A stretch of DNA of 64,000 nucleotides, from contig NZ_FSQT01000001.1 of assembly GCF_900143515.1 (NCBI RefSeq), positions 1 to 64,000 on the forward strand, written 5' to 3'. A program made the translations under genes and the position numbers. Source of the DNA: Micromonospora cremea (GTDB lineage Bacteria; Actinomycetota; Actinomycetes; Mycobacteriales; Micromonosporaceae). Numbering within the stretch: position 1 is the stretch's first letter; every line of letters begins with the position of its first letter. The notes beneath the pieces were generated by a model that was given only the letters and a program-made list of their open reading frames with translations, did no database searches and was not told the origin of the DNA. This document shows, one piece after another, positions 8,398 to 16,578 of this stretch.

Positions 8398-9306
8398 ATG
8401 CGGCACGGCAAGTATCCGTTCGTGATCGGGTTCCTGTTCGCCCCGGTCACGCTGTACGTGGTCTTCGTCATCGCGCCGTACGCGCAGGCGTTCCAGATCT
8501 CGATGACCAACTGGCGGGGGCTGTCGGCCCCGCAGTGGGTGGGCTTCGACAACTACCGGAGGCTGTTCGACGACGGCAGCTTCTGGAAGGCGGTCCAGCA
8601 CCACGGCGTACTGCTGCTTGCCCTGCCGCTGATCACCATCGCCATCGCCCTGTTCTTCTCGTTCCTGCTCAACGTGGGCGGCAAGAGCAGCGGCGGGCAA
8701 CGCCAGGGGGTCTGGGGGGCGAAGTTCTACCGGGTGGTGTTCTTCTTCCCCCAGGTCCTGGCGGTGGCCATCATCGCGGTGCTGTTCCAGATGGTCTACC
8801 GGCCCAACGAGTCCGGTCTGATCAACGGCGTGCTGATGAAGCTCGGCTTCGATCCGGTGCTCTTCCTGATCCGGCCGAACCTGGCCCTCTGGTCGATCAT
8901 CGCGGTGCTGGTCTGGCAGGCGGTCGGCTTCTACGTGGTGCTCTTCTCGGCGGGGATGGCCTCCATCCCGGGTGAGATCTACGAGGCCGCCGAGATGGAC
9001 GGGGCGACCAAGGTGACGCTCTTCTTCCGGGTCACCCTGCCGCTGCTCTGGGACACCCTCCAGGTCGCCTGGGTCTACCTGGGCATCGCGGCGTTCGACG
9101 CGTTCGCCATCGTCGCGGTGCTCTCGGTGGACGGTGGCGGCCCGGACGGCGCCACGACGGTCCTGGCCATGGAGATCTACCGCAACGCCTTCGTCTACTC
9201 GAAGTACGGCTACGCCTCCGCGATGGGTGTGGCGCTCTTCTTCCTGACCCTCACGTTCGCGGCGCTGACGCTGCGGCTCACCAAGCGGGAAAGCGTGGAG
9301 TACTGA
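8398..9306 (+). CDS. ngcF: NgcF-type sugar ABC permease
   Basis: A 302-residue inner-membrane permease of the MalF class with about six hydrophobic segments, beginning RHGKYPFVIGFLFAPVTLYVVF. The cytoplasmic EAA loop, EIYEAAEMDGATKVTLFFRV, is intact for contact with the shared ATPase. It follows ngcE by 16 bases and overlaps ngcG (TGATG), so it is part of one operon. It is the intact counterpart of the frame-disrupted gene at 815-1724; the two proteins share the EAA loop, the LPLLWDT.QVAWVYL block and most membrane segments. Confidence 0.85.
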   Translation: MRHGKYPFVIGFLFAPVTLYVVFVIAPYAQAFQISMTNWRGLSAPQWVGFDNYRRLFDDGSFWKAVQHHGVLLLALPLITIAIALFFSFLLNVGGKSSGGQRQGVWGAKFYRVVFFFPQVLAVAIIAVLFQMVYRPNESGLINGVLMKLGFDPVLFLIRPNLALWSIIAVLVWQAVGFYVVLFSAGMASIPGEIYEAAEMDGATKVTLFFRVTLPLLWDTLQVAWVYLGIAAFDAFAIVAVLSVDGGGPDGATTVLAMEIYRNAFVYSKYGYASAMGVALFFLTLTFAALTLRLTKRESVEY

Positions 9307-10232
9307 TGACGCAGTCGACGCTGCCGCCGACGCCGGCGGCGCTACCGCCGAAGACCGGCGACCCGGGTGCCTCCGGCGGGCGGGGGCGGAAGAGCCCCCA
9401 CTCGGAGGCGCGGCTCTTCGCCGGCCTGGGGCACATCGCGCTCGCCGTGTGGGCGGTGATCGTGATCGTGCCGATCCTCTGGACCTTCCTCGCCGCGTTC
9501 AAGAACACCACCGAGATCTTCAGCAGCCCGTGGACGCTCCCCGCGGAGCTGCGCTGGGAGAACTTCAGCCGGGCCTGGACCACCGCGCACGTCGGCCGGT
9601 ACTTCATCAACAGCGTCATCGTGGTCGGATGCAGCACCTTCGGCACCATGCTGCTCGGCTCGATGGCGGCGTACGTGCTGGCCCGATACAAGTTCTGGGG
9701 CAACCGGGCGATCTACTACCTCTTCGTCTCCGGACTGGCCTTCCCGGTCTTCCTGGCCCTGGTGCCGCTCTTCTTCGTGGTGAAGAACCTGGGCCTGCTG
9801 GACACCCACACCGGGGTGGTGCTGGTCTACATCGCGTACTCGCTGCCGTTCACGATCTTCTTCCTGGCCGCGTTCTTCAAGACGCTGCCGTCGTCGGTGG
9901 CCGAGGCGGGGTTGATCGACGGCTGTGGGCACACCCGGCTGTTCTTCCAGGTCATGATGCCGATGGCGAAGCCGGGCCTGATCAGCGTCGCGATCTTCAA
10001 CATCATCGGTCAGTGGGCGCAGTACCAACTTCCCCTGGTGCTGCTCAGCAACGCGAAGGACAAGTGGGTGCTCACCCAGGGCATCGCGGACATCTCAGTG
10101 AACGCCGGCTACGAGGCGGACTGGTCGGGCTTGTTCGCCGCGCTGACCATCGCCATCCTCCCGATGATCATCGTGTACGCGATCTTCCAGCGCCAGATCC
10201 AGGCCGGCCTCACCTCCGGCGCCGTGAAGTAA
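9306..10232 (+). CDS. ngcG: NgcG-type sugar ABC permease
   Basis: A 308-residue MalG-class permease that pairs with the product of 8398-9306. After a polar N-terminal tail of about 40 residues come six predicted membrane segments; the EAA loop is SVAEAGLIDGCGHTRLFFQV. The ATG overlaps the previous stop. The stop codon is followed at once by a perfect 15-bp hairpin (10231-10264), so this is the last gene of the RpiR-SIS-ngcEFG operon. Its paralogue at 1721-2625 is frame-disrupted. Confidence 0.85.
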   Translation: MTQSTLPPTPAALPPKTGDPGASGGRGRKSPHSEARLFAGLGHIALAVWAVIVIVPILWTFLAAFKNTTEIFSSPWTLPAELRWENFSRAWTTAHVGRYFINSVIVVGCSTFGTMLLGSMAAYVLARYKFWGNRAIYYLFVSGLAFPVFLALVPLFFVVKNLGLLDTHTGVVLVYIAYSLPFTIFFLAAFFKTLPSSVAEAGLIDGCGHTRLFFQVMMPMAKPGLISVAIFNIIGQWAQYQLPLVLLSNAKDKWVLTQGIADISVNAGYEADWSGLFAALTIAILPMIIVYAIFQRQIQAGLTSGAVK

Positions 10233-10264
10233 GGAAGGGCACCTTTAACAAGGTGCCCTTCCTT
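10231..10264. terminator. Perfect 15-bp hairpin related to the 54-bp repeat
   Basis: AAGGAAGGGCACCTT (10231-10245) and its exact reverse complement (10250-10264) enclose a TAAC loop and begin inside the ngcG stop codon. The ABC gene on the other strand ends at 10265, so the hairpin serves both convergent transcripts. Its arm is the same sequence as the outer end of the 54-bp repeats at 13906-13959 and 14012-14065, suggesting that a piece of that repeat family supplies the terminator. Confidence 0.8.
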
Positions 10265-12016
10265 TCATCTCGGGCGCTCGTCAGCGTGGGCATGCCAGGA
10301 GTGCCACAGAGCGGCGTACGCCCCGTCAGCCGCCACGAGGTCGTCGTGGCTGCCGATCTCGGTGATCCGGCCGTCCACCAGGACGGCGACCCGGTCGGCG
10401 TCGTGGGCGGTGTTGAGCCGGTGCGCGATGGCGATGACGGTCCGCCCGACGAGCACGGCGGCCAGGGCCCGCTCGGTACGCCGGGCGGTCGTCGGATCGA
10501 GCGCGGCGGTCGCCTCGTCCAGGATCAGCGTGTGCGGGTCGGCGAGCACCAACCGGGCCAGCGCCAGTTGCTGCGCCTCGGCCGCGCCGAGCTGCCGGGC
10601 CCCGTCCCCGAGCGCGGTGTCCAGGCCGTCGGGCAGGTCGGCGTACCAGTCGGCGCCCACCGTGACCAGTGCGGAGCGCATCTGCTCGTCGGACGCGTCC
10701 GGGGCGGCGAAGGCGAGATTGTCGCGTAGCGAGCCGATGAAGACGTGGTGTTCCTGGGTGACCAGGGCGATCCGGCGACGACGCTCGGCCGGGTCGAGGT
10801 CGGTCACCGGGCAGCCACCGATGCTGACGACGCCGCGGCGCGGTGCGTCGATCCCGGCCAGCAGCCGGGCCAGGGTGGACTTGCCGGCCCCCGACGGGCC
10901 GACGACCGCCAGTCGCTCCCCGGGCCGTACCTCCAGGTCGATGCCGTGCAGCACGTCGCGCCCCCCGGCGTACGAGAACCGCGCCCCGCGCACGACGAGC
11001 CGCTCACCCCGGGAGGTGGCCACCGTGCCGGGCGGCTCCGGCGGGACCAGGCCGACGCCGAGCACCCGGGCGAACGACGCGAACCCGCGCTGCGCCTGCT
11101 CCGTCCACTGCAGCAGCCGGTCCAGCGGCTCGATCGCCTGCTGGAGGTAGAGCGCGGCGGCGACCACCGCGCCGAGCGACACCATGTCCTCAGCGAGCAG
11201 ATATCCGCCGACGAGCAGGACCACGGCGACCGGCAGCGGATAGCTCGCCTCCACCACGCTGAAGAACACGGTGCGCAGCGCGAGGGTTGCCCGCCGGGCC
11301 CGCCACAGCCGGGTGATGCGGGTGGTGCCGTGCTGGATCCGGTCGTCGGCCAGCCGCAGCGCCTCGACGGTGCGGGCGCCCTCGGCGGTGGTGGTCAGCG
11401 TCTCGGTCAGCTCCGCGGCCGCCGCACCCTCGACGAGGTACGCGGAACTGGCTCGCCGCAGGTACCACCGGGTCACCGCCCAGATCGACGGCAGCCCGGC
11501 CAGCGCCGCCAGCCCGAGCAGCGGATGCAGCAGGAAGACCGCCCCGAACAGCAGCGCCAACTGCACCGCGGCGATGACGATGGTGGGCACCACGTCCCGG
11601 ACCGTGGTGCCGACCGTCGACACGTCCACGGAGCTGCGGGTGGCCAGGTCCCCGGAACCGGCCCGCTCGACGACCGAGACGGGCAGCCCGAGCGTCCTGT
11701 TCACGAACTCCTCGCGCAGGTCGGCGACGGCCCGCTCCCCGAACCGGTGACCGGCGTACTGCGCGTAGCGGGAGAGCAACGCGCTCACCAGGACGCATCC
11801 GCCGATCGCCAGCGCCAGCCGGTCCACGGTGGCCACGTCCGCACCCGCGGCGACCCGGTCAACGATGGTGCCCAGCAGCCACGGCGGGGCGAGCCCGGCG
11901 ACCGCGGCGGCGCCGTGCAGCGCCAGCACGACGCCGACCGCTCGGCGGTGCCGGCCGATCAGGTCCTCCAGCGCCCGGCGTACGGTCCTGCGGTCCGCCA
12001 CCGGCAGTCGGCTCAC
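10265..12016 (-). CDS. ABC exporter half-transporter A (membrane domain plus ATPase)
   Basis: A 583-residue type IV ABC exporter subunit with six membrane segments (residues about 25-320) and a C-terminal ATPase. Walker A is GPSGAGKS (373-380), the Q-loop Gln is 421, Walker B with catalytic Glu is LILDEATAALD (D500, E501) and the H-loop is AHRLN (H532). The signature motif, normally LSGGQ, is degenerate: LGAAE at 476-480. Its GTG start overlaps the stop of the partner gene at 12013-13851, so the two probably form a heterodimer. The partner has the opposite defects (good signature, no Walker A). The substrate is unknown; such pairs export lipids, peptides or drugs. Confidence 0.9.
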   Translation of the reverse strand: MSRLPVADRRTVRRALEDLIGRHRRAVGVVLALHGAAAVAGLAPPWLLGTIVDRVAAGADVATVDRLALAIGGCVLVSALLSRYAQYAGHRFGERAVADLREEFVNRTLGLPVSVVERAGSGDLATRSSVDVSTVGTTVRDVVPTIVIAAVQLALLFGAVFLLHPLLGLAALAGLPSIWAVTRWYLRRASSAYLVEGAAAAELTETLTTTAEGARTVEALRLADDRIQHGTTRITRLWRARRATLALRTVFFSVVEASYPLPVAVVLLVGGYLLAEDMVSLGAVVAAALYLQQAIEPLDRLLQWTEQAQRGFASFARVLGVGLVPPEPPGTVATSRGERLVVRGARFSYAGGRDVLHGIDLEVRPGERLAVVGPSGAGKSTLARLLAGIDAPRRGVVSIGGCPVTDLDPAERRRRIALVTQEHHVFIGSLRDNLAFAAPDASDEQMRSALVTVGADWYADLPDGLDTALGDGARQLGAAEAQQLALARLVLADPHTLILDEATAALDPTTARRTERALAAVLVGRTVIAIAHRLNTAHDADRVAVLVDGRITEIGSHDDLVAADGAYAALWHSWHAHADERPR

Positions 12017-13851
12017 GGATAGGCCCCCTCGGCGTCGGCGGGTCGATCGAGGTCGGGATCGGCGCTGTCCCGGGCCACCAGGTGCCGGTAGCCGGGGTCC
12101 TGGTCGAGCAGGTCGGTGTGGGTTCCGGTGGCGACGATCCGGCCCGCACGCAGGTGGGCGACCAGGTCGGTCCGGCTCAGCAGCAGCGGCGAGGTGGCGA
12201 GTACGACGGTCGTCCGTCCGGCCCGCGCGACACGTAGCCGTTCGGCGATCCGCGCCTCGGTGTGCGCGTCCACCGCCGACGTCGGGTCGACGAGAATCAG
12301 CACCTCCGGCTCGGCGAGCAGCGCCCGGGCCAGGCGTACCCGTTGCCGCTGGCCGCCGGAGAGACTACGGGCCCGGGCGTCGATCACGGTGTCCAGCCCG
12401 GCTGGCAGCGCATCGACGATGTCCTCGGCCGACGCGGCCCGCAGAGCCACGGTGATCCGGTCCTCGTCGGCTCTCGGCCGGTCGTCGTCGTCCCACCGGG
12501 CGTCGTCGGACTCGGTCCGGGAGAGCAGGATGTCCCGCAGCGTGCCGGGGAACAGATACGAGTCGTGATCGGCGACCAGGATGCGTGCGCGGACCTCGTC
12601 CAGGGCGATCCCGGTCAGCGGCACGCCACCCCAGGTGGACTCGCTGGGCACGTACCGGCCGAGCCGGTCGGCCAGGGCCAGCGCCGCCGAAGGATCGTCG
12701 GCGGCCACGCCGGTCAGCCACCCGTTGGGGACGGTCAGCCCGGTCACCGGATCGTGCAGGTCCGCGGGGTGCTCCGGCGCGGCTACGACGTCCGGGCGGC
12801 GCCGGTCGGGAACCCCGCCCCGCCGATCCGGTGCGCTGCGCGGGCCGCCGACGTCGTCCGGGGCCAGTTTGAGCAGGGCGACGATCCGCCGGGCGGCGAC
12901 CCGGCCGCGGATCAGTTGGTGGCTGCCTTCGAGCAGGAACCAGACCGGCACGATCAGGGTCGCCACGTAGCCGTAGACGGCGACCAGCTCACCGATCGTG
13001 ACGTCACCGGTCACCGCCATCCGGGCCGTCAACCACACCACCACCGCCAGGAACAGCCCGGGGATGGCGACGGTCGCGGCGTCGATCCAGCTGTTGACCG
13101 CGCCGACCCGGTAGCCCTCGGCGAGCAGGTCGCGGGATCTGGCCGCGTACCGTCGGGCGAACAGGTCCCGGCCACCCACCCCGGCGAGCACCCGCAGCCC
13201 GGCCACGATGTCGCCGGATCGGGCGGTGAGCGCGCCCTGCTGCTTCCGGTAGACCGATTCGGCCCGCTCCAGGCGGCGTAGCAGCGGGCCGACGACCAGC
13301 CCGACCGCGGGCACTCCCACCAGGATGCAGAGCGCGAGCATCGGGGAGATCGACCAGAGCACCACGGCGATGACCGCGTACGCGACGACCGCGCCGACCC
13401 CCGGCCCGGTCAGCGTGAGCACCTGCGCCGTCCAGTCGATGTCGGAGCCGCCGATGGTGGCGACCTCGCCGGCGGCGACCCGGCGCGGCAGCACCGCGCC
13501 GATCCGGGACAGCTGCCGCAGTACGACGGCGGCCGAGCGGGCCTTCGCGTCCTCCCGGATGAAGGTCATCGTGCGGTGCCGCATGATGCCCAGGTACGAC
13601 AGCCCCACACCAGCGACGACGATCGCCACCACCCAGAGCGCCAGGGCCTGGGTGTCGCCGGCGCGCAGCCCGTCGTCGACGGCGCGGGCGATCAGGTAGG
13701 GCCGGACCGACAGCCCGATCATCCAGGCCGTCCCGAGCAGACTGCCGCGCAGCACCCGCCAGGGCTGGCGGCGGACCAGCCACCAGAGGTACCGCATCGG
13801 ACCGCCGGTATCGGGAGTGCCAGGGTCGGGATGCGGAATCTGCGGGGGCAC
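12013..13851 (-). CDS. ABC exporter half-transporter B with degenerate nucleotide site
   Basis: A 612-residue exporter subunit with six membrane segments (about 35-310) and an ATPase domain lacking several core residues. Where Walker A should be it reads TGVAADDPS (about 380-388), with no GKS/T. The Walker B region is LILVDPTSAVD, so the Asp is Val521 and the catalytic Glu is Asp522. The H-loop His is replaced by Thr (LATSPLLL). The signature LSGGQRQR (497-504) is perfect. It can complete the ATP site whose Walker A comes from the partner at 10265-12016. The GTG start at 13851 is tentative, with no clear ribosome site; the in-frame ATG for residue 19 is an alternative. Confidence 0.88.
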   Translation of the reverse strand: MPPQIPHPDPGTPDTGGPMRYLWWLVRRQPWRVLRGSLLGTAWMIGLSVRPYLIARAVDDGLRAGDTQALALWVVAIVVAGVGLSYLGIMRHRTMTFIREDAKARSAAVVLRQLSRIGAVLPRRVAAGEVATIGGSDIDWTAQVLTLTGPGVGAVVAYAVIAVVLWSISPMLALCILVGVPAVGLVVGPLLRRLERAESVYRKQQGALTARSGDIVAGLRVLAGVGGRDLFARRYAARSRDLLAEGYRVGAVNSWIDAATVAIPGLFLAVVVWLTARMAVTGDVTIGELVAVYGYVATLIVPVWFLLEGSHQLIRGRVAARRIVALLKLAPDDVGGPRSAPDRRGGVPDRRRPDVVAAPEHPADLHDPVTGLTVPNGWLTGVAADDPSAALALADRLGRYVPSESTWGGVPLTGIALDEVRARILVADHDSYLFPGTLRDILLSRTESDDARWDDDDRPRADEDRITVALRAASAEDIVDALPAGLDTVIDARARSLSGGQRQRVRLARALLAEPEVLILVDPTSAVDAHTEARIAERLRVARAGRTTVVLATSPLLLSRTDLVAHLRAGRIVATGTHTDLLDQDPGYRHLVARDSADPDLDRPADAEGAYP

Positions 13852-13905
13852 CCGGCCACGCTACCGACCCCTCCAACGCCCCACCGACCCGTTTTCGGCG
13901 GGAGT

Positions 13906-13959
13906 AAGGAAGGGCACTTTATTAACGCCTGGTGCAGAGAAAGGGCCCCTTGTTAACAG
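13906..13959 (+). repeat. 54-bp dispersed repeat, forward copy
   Basis: Begins AAGGAAGGGCAC and ends CCCCTTGTTAACAG, with TTAACGCCT near base 17 and AGAG at base 31. By hand alignment about 42 of 54 bases match the inverted copy at 14012-14065. It sits in the 216-bp gap between the divergent ABC exporter and polymerase genes. The end sequence AAGGAAGGGCAC is also the arm of the hairpin at 10231-10264. Confidence 0.75.
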
Positions 13960-14011
13960 CTCCACCCGATCGCGCCGACCAGCCACGCGCGGGCGTGTGC
14001 TGCCGCCACGC

Positions 14012-14065
14012 GTGTTAAGAAGGGGCCACTCCTCTACCTGAGGCGTTAACGAGGTGCCCTTCCTT
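14012..14065 (-). repeat. 54-bp dispersed repeat, inverted copy
   Basis: Read on the minus strand it starts AAGGAAGGGCACCTCGTTAA and ends CCCCTTCTTAACAC, matching the copy at 13906-13959 in the same order. The two face each other across 52 bp. This copy ends only two bases before the ATG at 14068, so the 5' region of the polymerase gene, including any promoter, lies within or beyond it. Confidence 0.75.
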
Positions 14066-14067
14066 TC

Positions 14068-15777
14068 ATGTCAGGGGGGCGGGGGAGAATTGCGGTTGTG
14101 CTGGTGGCGGTGGTGGCGGACGACCGGGGTGGGGGAGAGCTGCGCTCGCTGGATGCCGCCGGCCGCCCCGCTGGTCCGACCGAGATCGTCACCGACCTGG
14201 CCGTCGCGGTGGCCGCGCGGGAGGTCGCCGAGCATCCGCGCTGGGTCTGGCCGACCGCCGGCGCGGTCTATCCCGCGTTGCTGAGAGCCGGGGTGCGCGT
14301 CGAGCGCTGCCACGACGTGGAGTTGACCGAGGCGCTGCTGCTCGGCCACGCCGGCCGCTGGGGTGAGCCGCGCTCGTTCGCCGCCGCCTGGGCCCGGCTC
14401 AGCGGTGCTCCGGTGCCACCCGACCCGCCGCCGCGCCCGGTCGCGCCGCCCGGGCACGGGCAGGGGGCGCTCTTCGACGCGCTGCCCGGCCCGGCGGGCC
14501 CGGGGATCGACGCCCTGACCCGGGTATACGCCGACCAGGTCGCCCGGATCGCCACCACCGAGCATCCGGGTCGGTTCCGGTTGCTGGTGGCCGCCGAGTC
14601 GGCCGGCGCGCTGATCGCGGTGGAGATGGGCGTCGCCGGGCTGCCGTGGCGGGCCGAGGTGCACGACGCCATCCTCGCCGAGTTGCTGGGCGAGCCGTCC
14701 CCGGTCGGCGGGCCGCCGCGTCGGCTGGCCGAGCTGGCCGCCCGGATCGCCGACGCGCTCGGTGTTCGCCGGCTGCACGCCGACTCCCCGGCGGAGCTGC
14801 TGAAGGCGTTCGCCCGGGTCGGGGTGGAGCTGCCCAACACCCGGGCCTGGGTGCTGCGCGGGGTGGACCATCCGGCGGTGCCGCTGGTGCTGGAGTACAA
14901 GGAGCTCTACCGGATCTGGACGGCGCACGGCTGGTCCTGGCGCGAGCAGTGGGTTCGCGACGGGCGGTTCCAGCCGGAGTACGTGCCTGGAGGGGTGGTC
15001 TCGGGCCGCTGGGCCACCCGGGGCGGTGGCGCCTTGCAGATCCCGAAGGTGATTCGCCGGGCGGTGGTGGCCGACCCGGGCCGGCGGCTGGTGGTCGCCG
15101 ACGCCGGCCAGTTGGAGCCTCGGGTGCTGGCGGCGGTGTCCGGCGACGCCCGGTTGGCGGCGGCGGGCGGGGCCGGTGACCTGTACGCCGCCCTGGCCCG
15201 GGACGCCTTCTCCGGTGATCGGGCCCGGGCCAAGGTGGCCCTGCTCGGCGCGATGTACGGGCAGACCGGCGGGGCGGCGGTGCCCGCGCTGGCGGTGTTG
15301 AAGCGCAGCTACCCGACGGCGTTCGGCTACGTCGAGGCGGCGGCGCGCACGGGTGAGGCGGGCGGGCTGGTGCGCTCGTGGCTGGGGCGCACCTGCCCGC
15401 CCGGGTCAGCCGCGTTCGCTGACCCGGATGGCGCGGCGGTCGACCCGGACGGCGCGGCCGACCCGCAGAGTCCGCGGGCCCGTGCGGCACGGTCCCGGGG
15501 GCGCTTCACCCGCAATTTCGTCATCCAGGCCACCGCCGCTGAGTGGGCCTCGACGCTGCTGGCCACGCTGCGCACCGAGCTGGCCGGCACCGATGCCGAG
15601 CTGGTCTTCTTTCAGCACGACGAGGTGGTCGTGCACTGTCCGGCGGCGCAGGCCGAGGCGGTGGCGGAGGTGGTCGGTCGCAGCGGTGAGCGGGCCACCG
15701 CGCTGCTGTTCGGCGACACTCCGGTGCGTTTTCCGCTGGATCTGTCCATCGTCGACTGCTACGCCGACGCGGCATAG
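14068..15777 (+). CDS. Bifunctional 3'-5' exonuclease/DNA polymerase-like protein (family A)
   Basis: A 569-residue protein of the short actinobacterial family-A polymerase group. The C-terminal half has motif A as VVADAGQLEPRVLAAVSGD (classical form D-S-Q-I-E-L-R), the O-helix/motif B as RAKVALLGAMYGQTGG and motif C as FFQHDEVVVHC. The N-terminal 200 residues take the exonuclease position but no clear DxE site is visible, so proofreading may be lost. Length is far below Pol I. An ATG at 14068 gives 569 residues; a GTG at 14098, preceded by a GGGGGAG stretch, is a reasonable alternative. The role (repair synthesis or another function) is unproven. Confidence 0.85.
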   Translation: MSGGRGRIAVVLVAVVADDRGGGELRSLDAAGRPAGPTEIVTDLAVAVAAREVAEHPRWVWPTAGAVYPALLRAGVRVERCHDVELTEALLLGHAGRWGEPRSFAAAWARLSGAPVPPDPPPRPVAPPGHGQGALFDALPGPAGPGIDALTRVYADQVARIATTEHPGRFRLLVAAESAGALIAVEMGVAGLPWRAEVHDAILAELLGEPSPVGGPPRRLAELAARIADALGVRRLHADSPAELLKAFARVGVELPNTRAWVLRGVDHPAVPLVLEYKELYRIWTAHGWSWREQWVRDGRFQPEYVPGGVVSGRWATRGGGALQIPKVIRRAVVADPGRRLVVADAGQLEPRVLAAVSGDARLAAAGGAGDLYAALARDAFSGDRARAKVALLGAMYGQTGGAAVPALAVLKRSYPTAFGYVEAAARTGEAGGLVRSWLGRTCPPGSAAFADPDGAAVDPDGAADPQSPRARAARSRGRFTRNFVIQATAAEWASTLLATLRTELAGTDAELVFFQHDEVVVHCPAAQAEAVAEVVGRSGERATALLFGDTPVRFPLDLSIVDCYADAA

Positions 15778-15885
15778 CGGACGATTTTCCTATTTGCCCC
15801 GCTACCCGAGGCCTGTCGCACTCGTTGCATCCGGTGTCCGTAGGACGGGACGGACCGGGCACCGCCGTGCCCGGTCCGCTCCACG

Positions 15886-16512
15886 GTGGAGGGGGCGCAG
15901 CTGAACCGGATCGCAGGAATGATCATCGCCGCGGGCGGGGGACGCCGCATCGGTGGTCCCGAGGCGCTGTTGCACCAGGGGGAGAAGCCCCTGGTGAACC
16001 GGATGATCGACACGATGACCGAGGCGGGCTGCGAGCAGATCGTGGTCGTACTGGGTGCCGCCGCAGATCAGGTCCGGGAGACCGCCGACCTGGGCAGGGC
16101 CACGGTGGTCATCAACAAGGCGTGGGGCACCGGGGTCGGCTCGTCCATCCGCGCCGGCCTGGCCGCCATGGACGACGAGGGGATCGAGGCGGTGGTGGTG
16201 GTCCCGGTCGACATGCCGGGCCTGACCGCCGCCGCGGTCCGGCGAGTGGCCGCACTGCCGTACCCGGACGTGCTGGTCTGCGCCACCTACGACGGGCTGC
16301 GCGGCTACCCGATGCTCTTCGGGCGCCGGCACTGGCCCGGCATCGCCACCCTGGCCAGCGCCGACGTTGGTGCCCGGCCGTACCTGCTGGCGCACAAGGA
16401 CCAGATCGTCGACATCGCGTGCGACTCGGTCGCGGACGGCAGCCGGGTCGACACCCCGGAACTGATGGCGCTCTACGGCCTGACCGTCCCGCCGCAGCGG
16501 GTCGGGGTCTAG
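15886..16512 (+). CDS. MobA-like nucleotidyltransferase
   Basis: About 200 residues of the NTP_transf_3 (MobA/MocA) fold: GMIIAAGGGRRIGGPEALL at the nucleotide-binding loop, VVVVPVDMPGLTAAAVRRV with the metal-binding Asp, and a C-terminal DTPELMALYG segment typical of molybdenum-cofactor cytidylyltransferase-like proteins. The loop Lys normally found in R-M-G-x-x-K-A-L-L is Glu here. No other molybdenum-cofactor genes are nearby. The start is uncertain: GTG 15886 keeps the whole domain, GGAGGGGG sits before a CTG at 15901, and an ATG lies at 15919 just before the loop. Confidence 0.75.
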   Translation: MEGAQLNRIAGMIIAAGGGRRIGGPEALLHQGEKPLVNRMIDTMTEAGCEQIVVVLGAAADQVRETADLGRATVVINKAWGTGVGSSIRAGLAAMDDEGIEAVVVVPVDMPGLTAAAVRRVAALPYPDVLVCATYDGLRGYPMLFGRRHWPGIATLASADVGARPYLLAHKDQIVDIACDSVADGSRVDTPELMALYGLTVPPQRVGV

Positions 16513-16559
16513 CTTGATCTTTAACCCGTGTGCCGTGGACGGGTTGAAGATCAAGCTAG
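16509..16559. terminator. Long bidirectional terminator hairpin
   Basis: Twenty-base arms at 16509-16528 and 16540-16559 pair with a single mismatch around an 11-base loop; the ends read CTAGCTTGATC and GATCAAGCTAG. The left arm includes the stop codon of the nucleotidyltransferase gene (16510-16512), and the convergent gene ends at 16579. Confidence 0.8.
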
Positions 16560-16578
16560 GGGGTCGGTGGCCGCCAGG

